Shown here piece by piece: positions 46,060-57,955 of a stretch of 64,000 bases of DNA. The DNA is from Gnetum montanum (lineage: Eukaryota; Streptophyta; Gnetopsida; Gnetales; Gnetaceae). Every line of letters begins with the position of its first letter. Within the stretch, counting starts at the first letter, position 1. The translations under genes and the position numbers were made by a program. The notes beneath the pieces are model-generated. The model saw only the letters and a program-made list of their open reading frames with translations. It was not told the origin of the DNA and made no database searches. The stretch is taken from positions 685,353-749,352 of the forward strand of contig MNCI01016384.1 of assembly GCA_015680685.1 (NCBI GenBank), written 5' to 3'.

Positions 46060-48055
46060 AGGTATAATTACCTATTGTCCATCATCTTCTGAAAGTCATC
46101 CTTGAGGACTAAGTAGAAGATGGTATCATGACTTGGTAGTTGATGGTAGTGGCAGAAACAGTCAAGTTTGAAGTACTTAGGTACCAGTGGGTCATCCTTA
46201 GTTGCAAGAGAATAATTATTTGTGGTTTCACATAGTATATCATGTCTCGTATAGGCATTCTTAGTCATTTTTTTATATTGGATTCTCCTAGTCTTTAACA
46301 ACTGGTTAAGGAGTTCATATGGTTTTAATGGTAGCCTAGTATACTTTGATTGATCCTTCTTTTTGAAATTTGACCTCGTGTTGCCTAATGTCAAGGTCCC
46401 ATATGTTGATGGTTAATTATTATTAGTAGGGGCCTTGGGTTGTTTTGGTTTACATCCCTACTCAATTTTAGTCTCTTTGGCCATAGTGGCTATGGCTACA
46501 TTGTTTTGCCTCCAATTCTCTTTATCCTTCTAAGTGTGTTGGTTCTTAGATGCCATGTAGGCAGGGTCATGATTGGCCTCAATAATATCCTCTATGTTCT
46601 TGGCTTGCAAAAAAGCCTAAGTGACCACAAATGTAGATAGTAAAGTTTAGAGCTAATAAATTCATTAACCAATCCTTTGAATATAGCGAGAAGGTGTGTC
46701 TAGGCTATAGGTTTTGGAATCTCATTATAAAGAGCATTCCATCATTGGATGAACTTTTGCATGAGTTCAAGGGATTCCTACTTGACCTTCATTAGTTGAT
46801 CAAGAATCATGTTTGGTTTCAAGTTATACTTGACATGGTTAATAAAATATGATATTAAGTCTTCAAGTGAGGATATAGATCATCTTGGTAATGCACGGTA
46901 CCAATCCAAGGCTTTCCCAGTAAGGGAAATAGGAAAGGTTCACATTATAGTATGTGGCTAGGCTTGTAGTAAGAAGAACTTGGAACAAAAAGTAATAAAG
47001 TGGGCATTAGGATCACCTTCACTATTGTACTTGGTGAATTAAGGTATGAGAATGCTTGGGGGAAGAATTATCTATGAGACAAAAGGAATGAATAGATCAT
47101 CCTAATAGAAGTCCATGATTTTCACTATCTAGGTTGTGGATGTCTTAAGCTTTTGTAACTATTCTATAAGGTCCTAGATCATTTGGAATGCTTAATCTAG
47201 ACCTTGGAGCATCCTAATGGATTATGGTATTTGTAGAAATGATTGAGGTGTAAGTGTAGAGGCCTCTGGCCTTACGATGGATTGTAGTACCAAAGGAAGA
47301 GGTTAGGTCATCATACTTGTTGGAGGACTAAATAATGAAAATGATGTTTGCATTAGTACATGTGGCACAAAGGGGATGAATGGTGAATGATCCTTGGGTC
47401 ACTTGGGGATCCCACTATGAGATCCAATAGTGCAAAGAAGGGACGAGTGGTGGTGAAGATCATAGGTGATGGTCATGCAGATTAGGGTTGCATGACAAAA
47501 GGCATAAAGAAGTACATGGGAATCGTTTGGGTCATAGAATAAGCTTGATGGGCCACTATGATAGGTTTCAGCCCAAACATGAAGGTTGAGACACCTATTG
47601 CATAGAAGTGGCAAGAGAGGCCAAAGTAGGTATGGTGGTTTGGGAAGCTGATCATTGAAAGAGGCTCCCTATAAAGTTATCTAGTTTAGGCTTGGCCTCA
47701 AACTCATCTTGATTGTCATGTTAATTTTTCAAATTGAGCTTCTCACTCTATTCATCCATCTCAACTAATTGAGATAGTATATGTGCATAAGTGTCATTTA
47801 GTGGTGTTTTGTCATACGGAAAGGGTATTTTCTCCTTACCATTATGATGGATTAGCTCATACTCACGTTTAGCCTCTACCTCCATTCATGGAATGAGGAG
47901 GCCAACTTGTATTTTAGCATAAATGAAGTTATAGTGGTCTTCATTTATGACTAAAAATTTGGGGCTTTACCCCCTTAGTTTGAGAAATTGCCTACGCTTA
48001 ACCAAGGTAGGGTCTTTTGGATCATAGACCCTCACAACATCTTGGTTAGATGTCA
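46060..48055 (-). pseudogene. Decayed Tat-like gag
   Basis: Begins at MTSNQDVVRVYDPKDPTLVK near 48053. The N-terminal block YNFIYAKIQ near 47920 matches YNFLCAKLA of element 3 (61050). The capsid-like domain (about 46650-46950) is full of stops. The C-terminal part (46068-46394) is open for 108 codons: LPLKPYELLNQLL, then CHYHQLPSHDTIFY, LVLKDDFQKMMDN. In element 3 this box is CDYHQLCGHDMDYC, a CX2HX4HX4C knuckle; here Gly has become Ser and the last Cys Tyr. Order gag-PR on the minus strand matches the primer site and LTR at 49.1-50.5 kb. Confidence 0.75.
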
Positions 48056-49107
48056 TATCAATCAAGTTGAGGGGGTAAGATATTTGACTAGCTAAAAGAC
48101 ATGATTACTAGTTTAAACTTGGTTTAATAAAATATACAATTAATTAATTAAATCAAAATTTCAACAAGTGGAATTATTCAAGATGCAAAAGATATATGGC
48201 TATAAAAGTTTGTGAACTACAACTACAAAATGTAGTCCAGGTTGTAGTGATAGGGGATACTCACTGTACTTAAATAGATACAATGGTTTTGTGCTAAAAA
48301 CACCAACTATGGTGGCTTTGCTAGTAGTGGCTACGCTAGAAGAAAAAATGGGGTAAGATGTTAACAACCACCTCACTGACTTGCCCTATGTTGGGGTTAC
48401 TCCTCTTGGCAAGAATAATGTATGTTTTTAAAAATGTAAATGAAAAATTTTGATTTTGTCAAAGGCTAGATTTATGGGTGGAGAAGGACCAACACTAGCT
48501 TTGATAGAAAATTTTACAATAAGGGGGTTTGAGTGACTACGGTAGAAAAAATCTAGCCTATGAAACACACAAAGGCAATGTTGATTGGAACCCATGCTAT
48601 TGTTAAAAAGTCCAACTATTGTAAAAGTTTTCAAAAAAAAAACCCAAATCACTTGCAACCTCAACATTAGGTTTTGGTGGTAGGGAGATGGGTTGTAGCA
48701 TTGGTTTCTATTGTAGGTCTCTTGGCAATAAAGTTCAAATGACATTTGTATCTATAGAAGTGCCAACATTGGCCTTGTTAGAAAATTTCATAGTAGTGGG
48801 TTTTAATGATTATGGCATATCAACATTGGCCTTTGGAACACCCAAAGATAGTTTTGATTGACAACCATGTTGGTTTACATTATACTAAAATTGTTGTAAA
48901 AATATTACAAAAACACAAATCACCTCCAACCTCAATGCTACGTTTTGGTGGTAGGGAGGTGGGTGGCAGCATTAGTTTCTCTTGTAAGAAAACCGTTTAT
49001 CAAAGTTTAAAGATATTCAATGTAAATTTAATGTTTTTGACTTGCAAAAAATGTTATTGAAATTATAAAATGAGATTGGATGCAAAACTTGGGCAAAGGT
49101 TTAGGCC
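48056..49107 (-). other. Untranslated leader of the minus-strand Tat-like element, with a duplication
   Basis: About 1 kb between primer site and gag start. It contains two diverged direct units of about 273-bp period (about 48470-48740 and 48745-49020), each with GGTGGTAGGGAGRTGGGT. A partial third unit may lie near 48290-48420. Confidence 0.6.
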
Positions 49108-49128
49108 CTATTTTTAGCACTAGAAAAC
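49108..49128 (-). other. Primer-binding site, Tat type, decayed
   Basis: The minus strand reads CTAGTGCTAAAAATAGGGC beside the LTR. Element 3 has TTGGCACTAGAACAAGGGCG in the same place. Most differences fit G-to-A or C-to-T decay of a common TTGGCGCTAGAA-like site. Confidence 0.5.
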
Positions 49129-50515
49129 TATTACCCCTAAAAAATTTAGTCACTGAAAGACTAAAAATCATAGGTGTAGAATAATTTTGACCTTGGATCA
49201 AAGGGCCTCTAAGAAAGAGGATCCAACACACCCTAGATGGTCTAGTGAATCACCTAGGGACTTGAAAAATGTAAACTAGGAATAAAAAATATAAAATATT
49301 GTAGATCTAATCTAGAAAATAAATGCATAGAATAAAACCATAACAACTTTGCACAACAATTGAACTATAAAAATGATTACAATGAAAATGTTGTAAATAA
49401 AAAAAGTTCAAAATGTTTACAAGTGATGCATGGGAAATGAGGGGTTTACCTTGATGAAGTCTAGAGCTTGTTGAAGCTAATAGCCTTGAACAACACAATC
49501 AGCTCCATGATCTAGGTACTCCCCAAATTCCAAAACTAAAACACCTTGCAAGTTTCTTCCATAGATCTACAGTGTTGATCATGGGGGGTGTGTGTGTGTG
49601 TAAGTGTGTGATGGATTTTTGTTCAAAAGGAATACCACGCTGGAAGTCTTGATGCCCAAGTAGCCTAGAGTTGCTCCAAAAACTTTACATAAACCTCAAG
49701 GTTACAAGAGTTAAAAAATGGCTACAAGTTACATGCTCAAGAATTGCTCCAAAAGCTTTTCATTTGCTCCTAGTTCAAAAACCTCAGGAAATCAAAAGAG
49801 GTGGAACCTTTTCATGGTGTTTGGAGTTGGTTTATATAGGTTATACAATTGCTAAATTTTGGCTATAAACTTCAGCCATGATTTCTAACATATTGATGTC
49901 ATGTGTAGGTGTGGTAGGTGTTTGATTCTAGTATAACTACTATTTGTGGTAATTTTTGACACCTCCAAGGCACCAAACCCATGATGGTTACCAAAAATAG
50001 TAAATGGACTTTTTGTTCACACTAGCTTCTTCCACACACACTGGTCTTCCAGTAGCAATGCTAGAGCTGTAGGGACAACATTGAGATTCATTAAAGATGG
50101 AAATCCCAAGCACCCCAATGCTAGTCTTGATGTGGCAATGCTAGCCTTATAGTGACTATGCTAATAATAGTTGGTGGAATGAAAGTCAAACTACCCAATG
50201 CTAGGCATAGGTGCTTCTAGCATAGTAAAGGTCATACCCCCTACAAAACCCATAAAAATGCCAATTTTGATAGTCTAAAAGGCATTTTTGACCTCCCCAA
50301 CCCTAAATATATATGTGGTAGGAATTTTTCCACTTAGGAAGAGATGCTACAATATCTTATGGAGCATTTTCAACCCCATAAGTCAAAGTATGTGAAATTG
50401 TATCTCATGAATTACAATCTTTACATTTTACAATGAAATTGTAGCCTTGGGTTTCATGGGCTGAAGATTACAAGGCCAACAAGGCTTCAACATGCATTCT
50501 TTTAGTAGTGTTTCA
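49129..50515 (-). repeat. 5' LTR of the minus-strand Tat-like element (family C)
   Basis: About 1.39 kb; aligns end to end with the solo LTR at 56219-57559. The right end is GTGTTTCA (minus TGAAACAC); the left end reads TA where TG is expected. The U3 side (49990-50240) has repeated CAATGCTAG motifs. GT microsatellite near 49588. A matching 3' LTR was not found in the window. Confidence 0.75.
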
Positions 50516-50645
50516 GTTTGAAAAATATGCATAGAGAATAGGCTTGTAAAGTTAATTAGATTGAAATGATAAAAGATTTAGGTTTATGATTATGTAATAG
50601 GTTGATGAAACAAATCTATAGGTAGAAAGACAAGAGGATTTTCAT
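50516..50645. other. Flank, nothing recognised
   Basis: Short AT-rich spacer between the LTR and the decayed exon-like stretch. Confidence 0.3.
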
Positions 50646-50649
50646 ATTC

Positions 50650-51085
50650 ATCATCATCATGAATGATAGTATGAACACACTTACTATTCTAACCTTGGAG
50701 CTCAATATTTTTATTGAAAATGTTGTTGAAATGTCCTACAGGGAAATCTATCATAATCTACCTTTGTTAGATTTCAGCACTAGATAATACCTAAATTTCA
50801 TTCTTTATGGTAAGATAGTCTGCTAACACTATGCTCTTAAATTGATTCAACTTAATCAAATGGTTGGTATTGGGCGTGAACAATTCCAATTTATTTTCAA
50901 CTTCATATGCTATCATTCTTTAACATTTGTTTTCACATAATACCATATTAAGCTTTCACTTAGCACATGCAGTTTTGTAATTACGTCTAATCATGGATGT
51001 CATGAATGCCTATACTTTTCTCATCTCCTTCAGGGTATGAACTAAGAAGTTATGAGAAGAATATGAGCCTTGTCTAAACATGGTG
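50650..51085 (-). pseudogene. Decayed exon-like coding stretch, unknown family
   Basis: One minus-strand frame stays protein-like for about 145 codons, from MFRQGSYSSHNFLVHTLKEM (near 51080) through NKLELFTPNTNHLIKLNQF to IHDDDEYENPLV. Interruptions are mostly TAG/TAA where Gln would fit. It is neither gag, pol nor anything else I recognise. It lies outside the LTR at 49129-50515, so it belongs to older sequence, perhaps a gene fragment. Confidence 0.35.
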
Positions 51086-51379
51086 TTAAATAATGTTTTA
51101 TACACATAATTAGAAAAATGATTAACTACAAATTAAAATAAGAAAATGATCAAGAAAGAATGATTAAAATATTTAAAAATAAACATATTCAATTAGAGCT
51201 TTAGCCTTTAGGCAAAAATGGCTTAAGACAATGGAAAATATATTGGTACTCCTCAAAGCTCCAAAACTATTCCTACAAAATTGTTGAAATGGCAGCTAAG
51301 AGAGAAGTTTGCGTGAGGTGATGTAGTAGAGACTAAGGTAGATGATGCTAATGCTCATGTCACATCACTTTGTCTTAGT

Positions 51380-51850
51380 TGAAAGACATAAAGAATTTTT
51401 ATATTTCTAATTCTATTGAAAATATCTAGAATTGGTATTCATATGTTGGATCATAACCTATAATATCTCCTAGGGACATGTGAAAGCATGAGACATGACT
51501 TGTCATGATGATTTTGATGCACAACAAGGAGACACTATGACTCGATGTGACATGACATTGGCATGTGCATATCTATGTGTGCTAAATTTGTAGTTGAAAG
51601 ATAAATTTTTGATGCAAACTATGAATTTGACTAAGTAATGTTGACACACGTGTCACGTCATGTCATGTCATGTCACCTAGATGACACCTAGAATTTTGTA
51701 TATTCCCAATTCTATCACAACTCACCAAACGTGATATTCATATGTTGGATCATGACTTAAAAAATATTTTGGAAGCATGTGGGAGCCCAAAATATGATTT
51801 ATGATGATGTTTTGGGATGTTTTGATAGCCCAAATGGCTATAGAAAAATA
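51380..51850. repeat. Diverged direct duplication, about 301-bp period
   Basis: TTCATATGTTGGATCAT occurs at about 51438 and 51739, with matching blocks on both sides. Between them is a short GTCAT pentamer run (51652-51680). Confidence 0.7.
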
Positions 51851-52298
51851 CTTGTTTTGGTTGTAAAAATACAAAAATGGTGGGTAATGCAAAGTGACGC
51901 TTAAATTAAATCTTTCCTAGCCATATTAAACGAAGAGTAAGTATAGAAAATTGCAATGTTAAGAAAAGTCAATCTTACACTGTATAACCATAAATTCTAA
52001 CTTGTTATAATAAACTAAGAATTCTTAAAAAACCTATACAAAGAACAAGCCATACCAAAACTAAGAAACTATCTATATGAATAATAAATCATATAGATAA
52101 TTCCTAAATAGTCATGCACAAAAGCTGAGAAAGTAAGCCAAAACATGGTTATTGAGAAAAGGATGATCATAGTAAGAAAGTATAATTATAAAGTATGAAC
52201 TTGTACCTAACGTCTACCAAGGAATACTACACCATATTAATATAATCTCAACCTTTAATGGTACAAAAAAAAAGAAGAAGAAGCCACAACACTAGAAA

Positions 52299-52358
52299 CT
52301 ACAAAAGATCTATTATATAAAGAGTGATCTACAAAAGATCTATTATATAAAGAGTGAT
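52299..52358. repeat. Perfect 30-bp tandem duplication
   Basis: Two identical units, 52299-52328 and 52329-52358. The identity suggests a recent event. Confidence 0.9.
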
Positions 52359-52627
52359 CAAAATTGAGCAAAAAGATGCAAAATTTAAAAGAGCTTACTT
52401 TTATGCCTTTATTAGTGGTAACCATAAAATAATCATAACCATAGTTATTAAGCTCACATCAACCAATGCATAAAACATCTATATGAAAAACAAGCCATCT
52501 AAAAGGAAAAATAAAATATGTGCTTTTTGGAAAAGATTATTTACTATTTAAAGAAATTTATATTTTCAATGAAATATGAAGTGTTTCATAGAAGGGATCT
52601 TAAAATTAAAGAATGATAATCTTCCTT

Positions 52628-53388
52628 TGAAGATCAAGAACTTATAAGGATTGTTGAATAAGTTTCACCAATTAAAATCAAAACTGCACTCAGATGTACA
52701 TGGTTCCCCAATTTAGGTACTTCCACACTTAGAGGGTAGAATCCTTGCACACCTCCAAACTTTGTTTCTTTAAAAATGTGGTTTCAAGGATATCACAACC
52801 TTTACAAAGTTTAAGCTCCAAAAGAGGTGTTTTCACACAAAAAAACACCCAAGCATGGAAGGTCACAATAAGTTCAAATTGTGCTTTCAAGGATCCCATA
52901 ACCTTTACATTAACTTGAGCTCCACATTGGGTGTTTTCTCTTAAGAAACACATCCAACCCCTCAAGGGCTCAACAAGCTCAAGGGATTCCTTCCTACAAG
53001 AAGCACATCAACCCCATAGGGCTTACAAAGGGAGAAAAGAAATCAAGGAGATAATGTACTAAAATTACAAATCCCTTGCTTTGAGACTCTTGACAATTAT
53101 AATACTTGACTCATAAAAGATGAATCGAAGAAAAAATCAATTTCCAAGATGTGTACAATGAAGGAAATATTCATGTAAATAGTGCTTATCCTTTTCATAA
53201 AGATATTATTTCTCTTATGGCCTTTCTCTTTGTTAAATAACTGGTGAAGTACATACAATGGCTAGAAAATGGCTAGTTAGGATGTCTCATTCTAGATTGG
53301 GACATCTCACTATCTTTCTGATTCTTACAATTTGGATATCTTACTTTTGTTGGGATGTCACACTTGAAATTTGGACTTATTAGGGACA
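52628..53388 (-). repeat. 3' (left) LTR of the copia-like element
   Basis: Aligns with 57956-58733. The right end GGGACA (minus TGTCCC) abuts the PPT. The U3 carries GGGATGTCTCA-like motifs at 53278-53365. Confidence 0.78.
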
Positions 53389-53401
53389 TCTTCCCCTTTT
53401 T
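53389..53401 (-). other. Polypurine tract of the copia-like element
   Basis: The minus strand reads AAAAAGGGGAAGA immediately before TGTCCC, the usual plant copia arrangement. Confidence 0.75.
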
Positions 53402-55689
53402 GGTGATCCTCAAAACTTGAGAAAATGGGTTAGCAAAATAACATAATATCATATGATAAGCAAATACAGGAACAAACATTTGTGTGTGCGTGTGTGTGTG
53501 TAAGGATGAAAATGAGATGGATAGTAATTAGTAAGTACACATCCTCCAGCACAGGTCTTATAGAGCTGATTAAAAAAAAAAAGCCCATCAAGAGCTACCC
53601 ATATTAATCTAATGCAAGTTAAAACATATAATTCATAAAGCACAAAAGGAACATAATCAAATCTTTTTAATTGATGTCCAAGAATGTTTCCATGTAAAAC
53701 CAAAGGCTGAAATCCAAAGGTTGAGCACTACATATCCTATCTCTAAAGCATCATAGCATAAGCAAAGATATGTAGCCTAGAAGAAAGCAAATAGTAACAA
53801 AAATAATAAAAACTATCTATTGATTATGAAAAAAACCTTAAATTTAGAGTATTAAAATAAGTATGAAAACTATATCAACATAAATAATAAAAACCAAATA
53901 TCAATAAATAGTCTTTACCATATAGGATCTATTACATATATCTCATGAATGAATAGTCATCACCAACCAATGTCTCATGAATAGTCATCACTAACACACT
54001 CTTCCCCTTTTTGGACATTAGAAAAAACATAATGCAACTTAATTTCATTCCAAGGAAAGTGAGACAACACATACAACTTTATAGATCTTAGATCCAATAT
54101 CCACAAGAATGGTTAAGGCTACACAACTGATCATGTTGAAAATCTCAAAAGATCAAAAGCAACTAATCATATCCTCAATAGATGTCCATAAAGCAATTGC
54201 ATATGGCCATGTTAATTTCAAGTCGTAGTACCAAGAAATACATCTCAAGGTAAGATATTCAAATGTAGCTTATCCAAAATTAACTTAGATATTTTTACCA
54301 GAATTCAATAGGAATAAACCTCTTCTTGCTCATTTTCTATGAGTGCTAGAATGGGAAGTCTTACTGCTTGAGTGTCTTTTGGTGAAAGTCTTAGAAGTAT
54401 CCCTCTACACTTGTGGCCTAAAAGATGATGATTGTTGATGAGGAACAGGCTCCCCCTCCATATATGCTAGATTTCTTCCCAGTTTCTCTAGTCATAATGC
54501 ATCTGTTGTAGAGAGAATGGTATTCTCTCCTTTAATCTTTTGAAATCATCTTGCTTCTTGTAGAGATGCATCCCAAAAAATAGGATGGAACCAATAGAAA
54601 CTTTTGCATCAATAATCATCTTATATATTCTTGGTCCTTGATTCTTCCTTAAGATAAGTTAATTCAATGTACATTAAAATTTTCATAGTTACATTGCTTT
54701 TATTTATAGCTCAATATCTGATACGATCAAGTGATGATGTCTTCAAATTTACAAAGATTTCCAATAGATGCCATTCAAAAAATGTTCTTACCACTAGCGT
54801 TAACTAAGAAAAAAGTAATTTTGGCAATTCAAGTAATTAAAATTATACTTACCATTTCTTACCTTGCTTGCTCCTAAGTAATGGCATGATTATTGAAGTT
54901 TGAGATGAGGTCCTCCATCATACAGTACCTCCCTAACATGAAACTATTCCTTATCTTTTTTTTTTCATGAACATCTTTGTTTGAATCTCTTAATTCATTT
55001 GAGGTTGTTGCTTGACGATTGTATTCTAATCCTCCAAAATATCTTGTATTAATTTTTTCATTTTGTACTTTGGATCTCCAAGCTTTTTTATCCTACAAAT
55101 CACACTTTCTAGGCTTCTCTTGGCAAGACCAGGTAGCCAAGTTACTTTGTTCTAATAGAAATACACAATAGGATTGTACATGCCCACATATTTTACAACA
55201 AAAATACATAGTATCTCGAATTTGGATTGCACATTCAAACATGGATTTATTTCTTCATTTAGATGATACCATAATTATGCAAATGATATCTTCAGTAGCT
55301 TCTTCAAAATCTCCATTGTTATGCAAAGCTTATGACATTTCCAGATCTTCACTAGGCCTTATACCTGATGGATCACTACACTTTTACTCATAAAATGAGA
55401 TTACCAGCTAAACCTCAACCTTTATTTCTAAGATTTTCCTTTTTAAAGACAAGTGTATAGTATAAATTTCAAAAAGTTCATCTTCTTTTCTATTCATAGC
55501 TCTTATCATATTTTTGCATAAACTCTAAAAAGAAATAATTTCTTCACATATCATATTGTACCTATCTTCAATATTACCTTTAGACCCTTCAAAGCTTTTT
55601 GTGAAATTTCATGTGTAGTAGCCATGCATATAAGATGTGAATATATAGTAGTATCATTGACTCATCTCAGTTAGTGTAAAGATTTTTTC
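53402..55689 (-). other. Copia-like internal region without recognisable pol
   Basis: AT-rich with scattered minus-strand codable pieces, one a cysteine-rich CKICGHVQSYC-like box near 55200. A second PPT-like site (minus AAAAAAGGGGAAGAG) is at about 53997-54011. A GT microsatellite is near 53482. No RT or integrase signature that I can support. Confidence 0.45.
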
Positions 55690-56218
55690 CTTTCTTTTTA
55701 GTTTTGGATGAATCCTTCTTTTGCAACCTACCAACACTTGGACATTTGGAGGTCACATGGCCTTTGATGTTAGTTTGATTGAAGATTTTTTCTTTTCATG
55801 CTAGCAATCTCTAAACCCTTCTTGATAAGAGACAAAATTCATCTTCACTATTTGCTTCATGCTTAGATGACTCCTTCTTTGATGAGATTTTAAGAGTATT
55901 GGATTTTTCTTTGATTGCACCTTCACTTATGAGATTCATCTTATATGTTATGAATGCACTTTGAAGCTCTTCAAACTTTAATATTGAGAAATTCCTAATC
56001 TCTTTCATGGCTATTACTTTGAGTCTAAATTTAGGCTACAATGTTCTAATCATTTTGATAATCAAATCACTTTTAGATAAATCTTTTCCCATTCCTCTGA
56101 TATCTACAACTAATTCATTCGCTCTAGAAAAATAGTCTTTGATCTTATCTCCTTATATTTTTAATTTATCATATTTAATTTTTAAAACTAGAAAAATTTA
56201 CTTGGATTGCTTTACAAT
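55690..56218 (-). pseudogene. Copia-like gag, C-terminal part
   Basis: The minus strand reads YDKLKI, stop, then GDKIKDYFSRANELVVDIRG, PKFRLKVIAMKE, FSILKFEELQSAFITYK. This is the UBN2-type copia gag pattern ending in a zinc-knuckle remnant with GHVTSKCPS near 55745. It would bind and package element RNA. Stops and the interrupting solo LTR make it non-functional. Confidence 0.75.
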
Positions 56219-57559
56219 TGGAGCACCTAAAAAATTTAGTTGCTAGAAAAACTAAAAATTCCAAGTGAAATAGTTTTGACCTTGGATCCCAAGGGTCTTT
56301 GAGAAAGAGGATCCAAGGCATCCTTGATGGTCTTATCAATCATCTAGGAATTTAGGGAGTGTAAATGGGGTAAATAATAAAATGCAAATCTAATTAAAAA
56401 AAGAAAGCATAAAGATTAATCATGAAATAGACTTGCATAACAAATGAACTATAAACTTTATTGAAAATAATAAAATTGCTATAAATTATTTATATAAATT
56501 ATGTGTTTGAGTGCACAAGGAGTTTCTTGGATGAAGCTTGAAGCTTGTTGAAGCCAAAAAGTTATGTCCTATGGTTAGCCCCACAATCTAAGTACTTCCC
56601 AACTTCAATTGCCAAAACTCCTTGGAGGTTTTCAACTTGGGTCTACAACAGTAGTAATAAAGGAGGGTAAAGGGGTGTTCTTGATATTTTCATTGCAATG
56701 GAACTATGCTAAGAGTCTCAAATGTCCAAGTAGTTACCAATTTGCTACAGAATATTTTACAAACTTCCAAAGGTCTCAAGTGCTCAAGTTTGCAAAGGTT
56801 GTCTAGTTGAAGAAGTATGGAACTTGTCCAAAGTGTTTGAAATTTGTTCTTATAGGTCTCATGGTTGTTGGTTTTGGTGCTACAAATTTCTACCATGATT
56901 ATAAATAGATTAGTTTGATTTGAAGGTGTGGTAGGCCATTATTTTCAAATTAGTTTTTCATTTATGATAATTTTTGATGCACCTAGACCACCAAAACCAT
57001 CCTAGATACTATAAATAGTAAACAAAATTTTCCAACTATGCTAGCCTCATGGGATGAACATTGGAATTTTGGGATCCAGGTTGAAATTGGCGGAGAAATG
57101 CTAGAATTATTGGAGCAACACTAACCTTGCTAGAAGACTAAAATCCCAACCACTCCAATGCTAACTTTGTGGCATCCACACTGAGGATTATGGAAAATAC
57201 ATTACGCACTACTAGGAAGATGAAAACCCAATACTTTCAATGTTGGGTGTAGGTGCTTCTAGTATAGTTGTGGCTATGGCCCACATAAAACCCATGAAAA
57301 TGCCAAATTTTACAATTTCTAATGCATTTTTAGCCTTTCCAAGCCAAAATATAGACATGACATGAATTTTTCCAGGTGGGAAGTGAGGCTATGATAACTT
57401 ATGGGGCCTTTTTTTAACCCCAAAAGTTCAAGTATGTGAGATTGTAGCTCATCGGCTTCCAACCTCATGACTTTACAATGAAAATATAGCCTCAAGTGTA
57501 GGGGTGAAGTTTACAACGTCAAAAAAAGTTGCAACATGAATTTTCTTAGTGGTGTTTCG
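56219..57559 (-). repeat. Solo LTR of family C inside copia-like gag
   Basis: 1341 bp, starting TGGAGC and ending TTTCG (A of the usual CA changed). Target duplicates are ACAAT (56214-56218) and ATAAT (57560-57564), one transition apart. It aligns end to end with the Tat-like LTR at 49129-50515. The open frames at 56609-56896 are by-products. Confidence 0.82.
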
Positions 57560-57905
57560 ATAATAGATGTACCTTAATAGGTAGCTTCTAGAGTCTCCCA
57601 AATCTCTTTTTTAGTTTTTCACACAACTACTTTATTGAACTCAAATTTACTTAAAGCATAATAAAGATAATTTTTATCTTTGAAATTAAACATAAATGTA
57701 TCTTTTTCATCCTAAGTCCACTTACTTCTTGGCTTTTTAGCACTTGTAGTACTATCGATGGGTGGTGTGTATCCCTCTAAGGTGAATTTCTAAACTTCGA
57801 ATCCCATGTATTCAAATAATCCTTGCATTCAAGCCTTCTAAGTACACAAATTTAATTCCATTGAACATTAGTGGCTTGGTGTATGATGTTCCTTCCATCA
57901 TTTAC
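57560..57905 (-). pseudogene. Copia-like gag, N-terminal part
   Basis: Starts MMEGTSYTKPLMFNG at about 57901, where copia gag has a PLFDGxNYxxW-type opening. It continues through DKNYLYYALSKFEFNKVVV and KKEIWETLEATY. The frame stops at TATTAAGG where relatives read Tyr-Gln-Gly. It continues in 55690-56218 beyond the solo LTR. Confidence 0.78.
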
Positions 57906-57940
57906 TCCTAAGCTATTATGCTTAAAATTAAAAGGTACCA

Positions 57941-57953
57941 GGGTTCAATACCA
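57941..57953 (-). other. Primer-binding site, initiator tRNA-Met type, decayed
   Basis: The minus strand reads TGGTATTGAACCC two bases from the LTR; the plant consensus is TGGTATCAGAGC. The first six bases are intact. Confidence 0.6.
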
Positions 57954-57955
57954 CT

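Noticed and set aside
23276-50515. Declaring the old RT (23.3-34.3 kb) and the gag-PR (44.4-48.1 kb) to be one giant Ogre-like element
   Set aside because: Strand, branch and order agree, but a 10-kb segment lies between them, no 3' LTR was found, and no junction copy is available. Kept only as a hypothesis.
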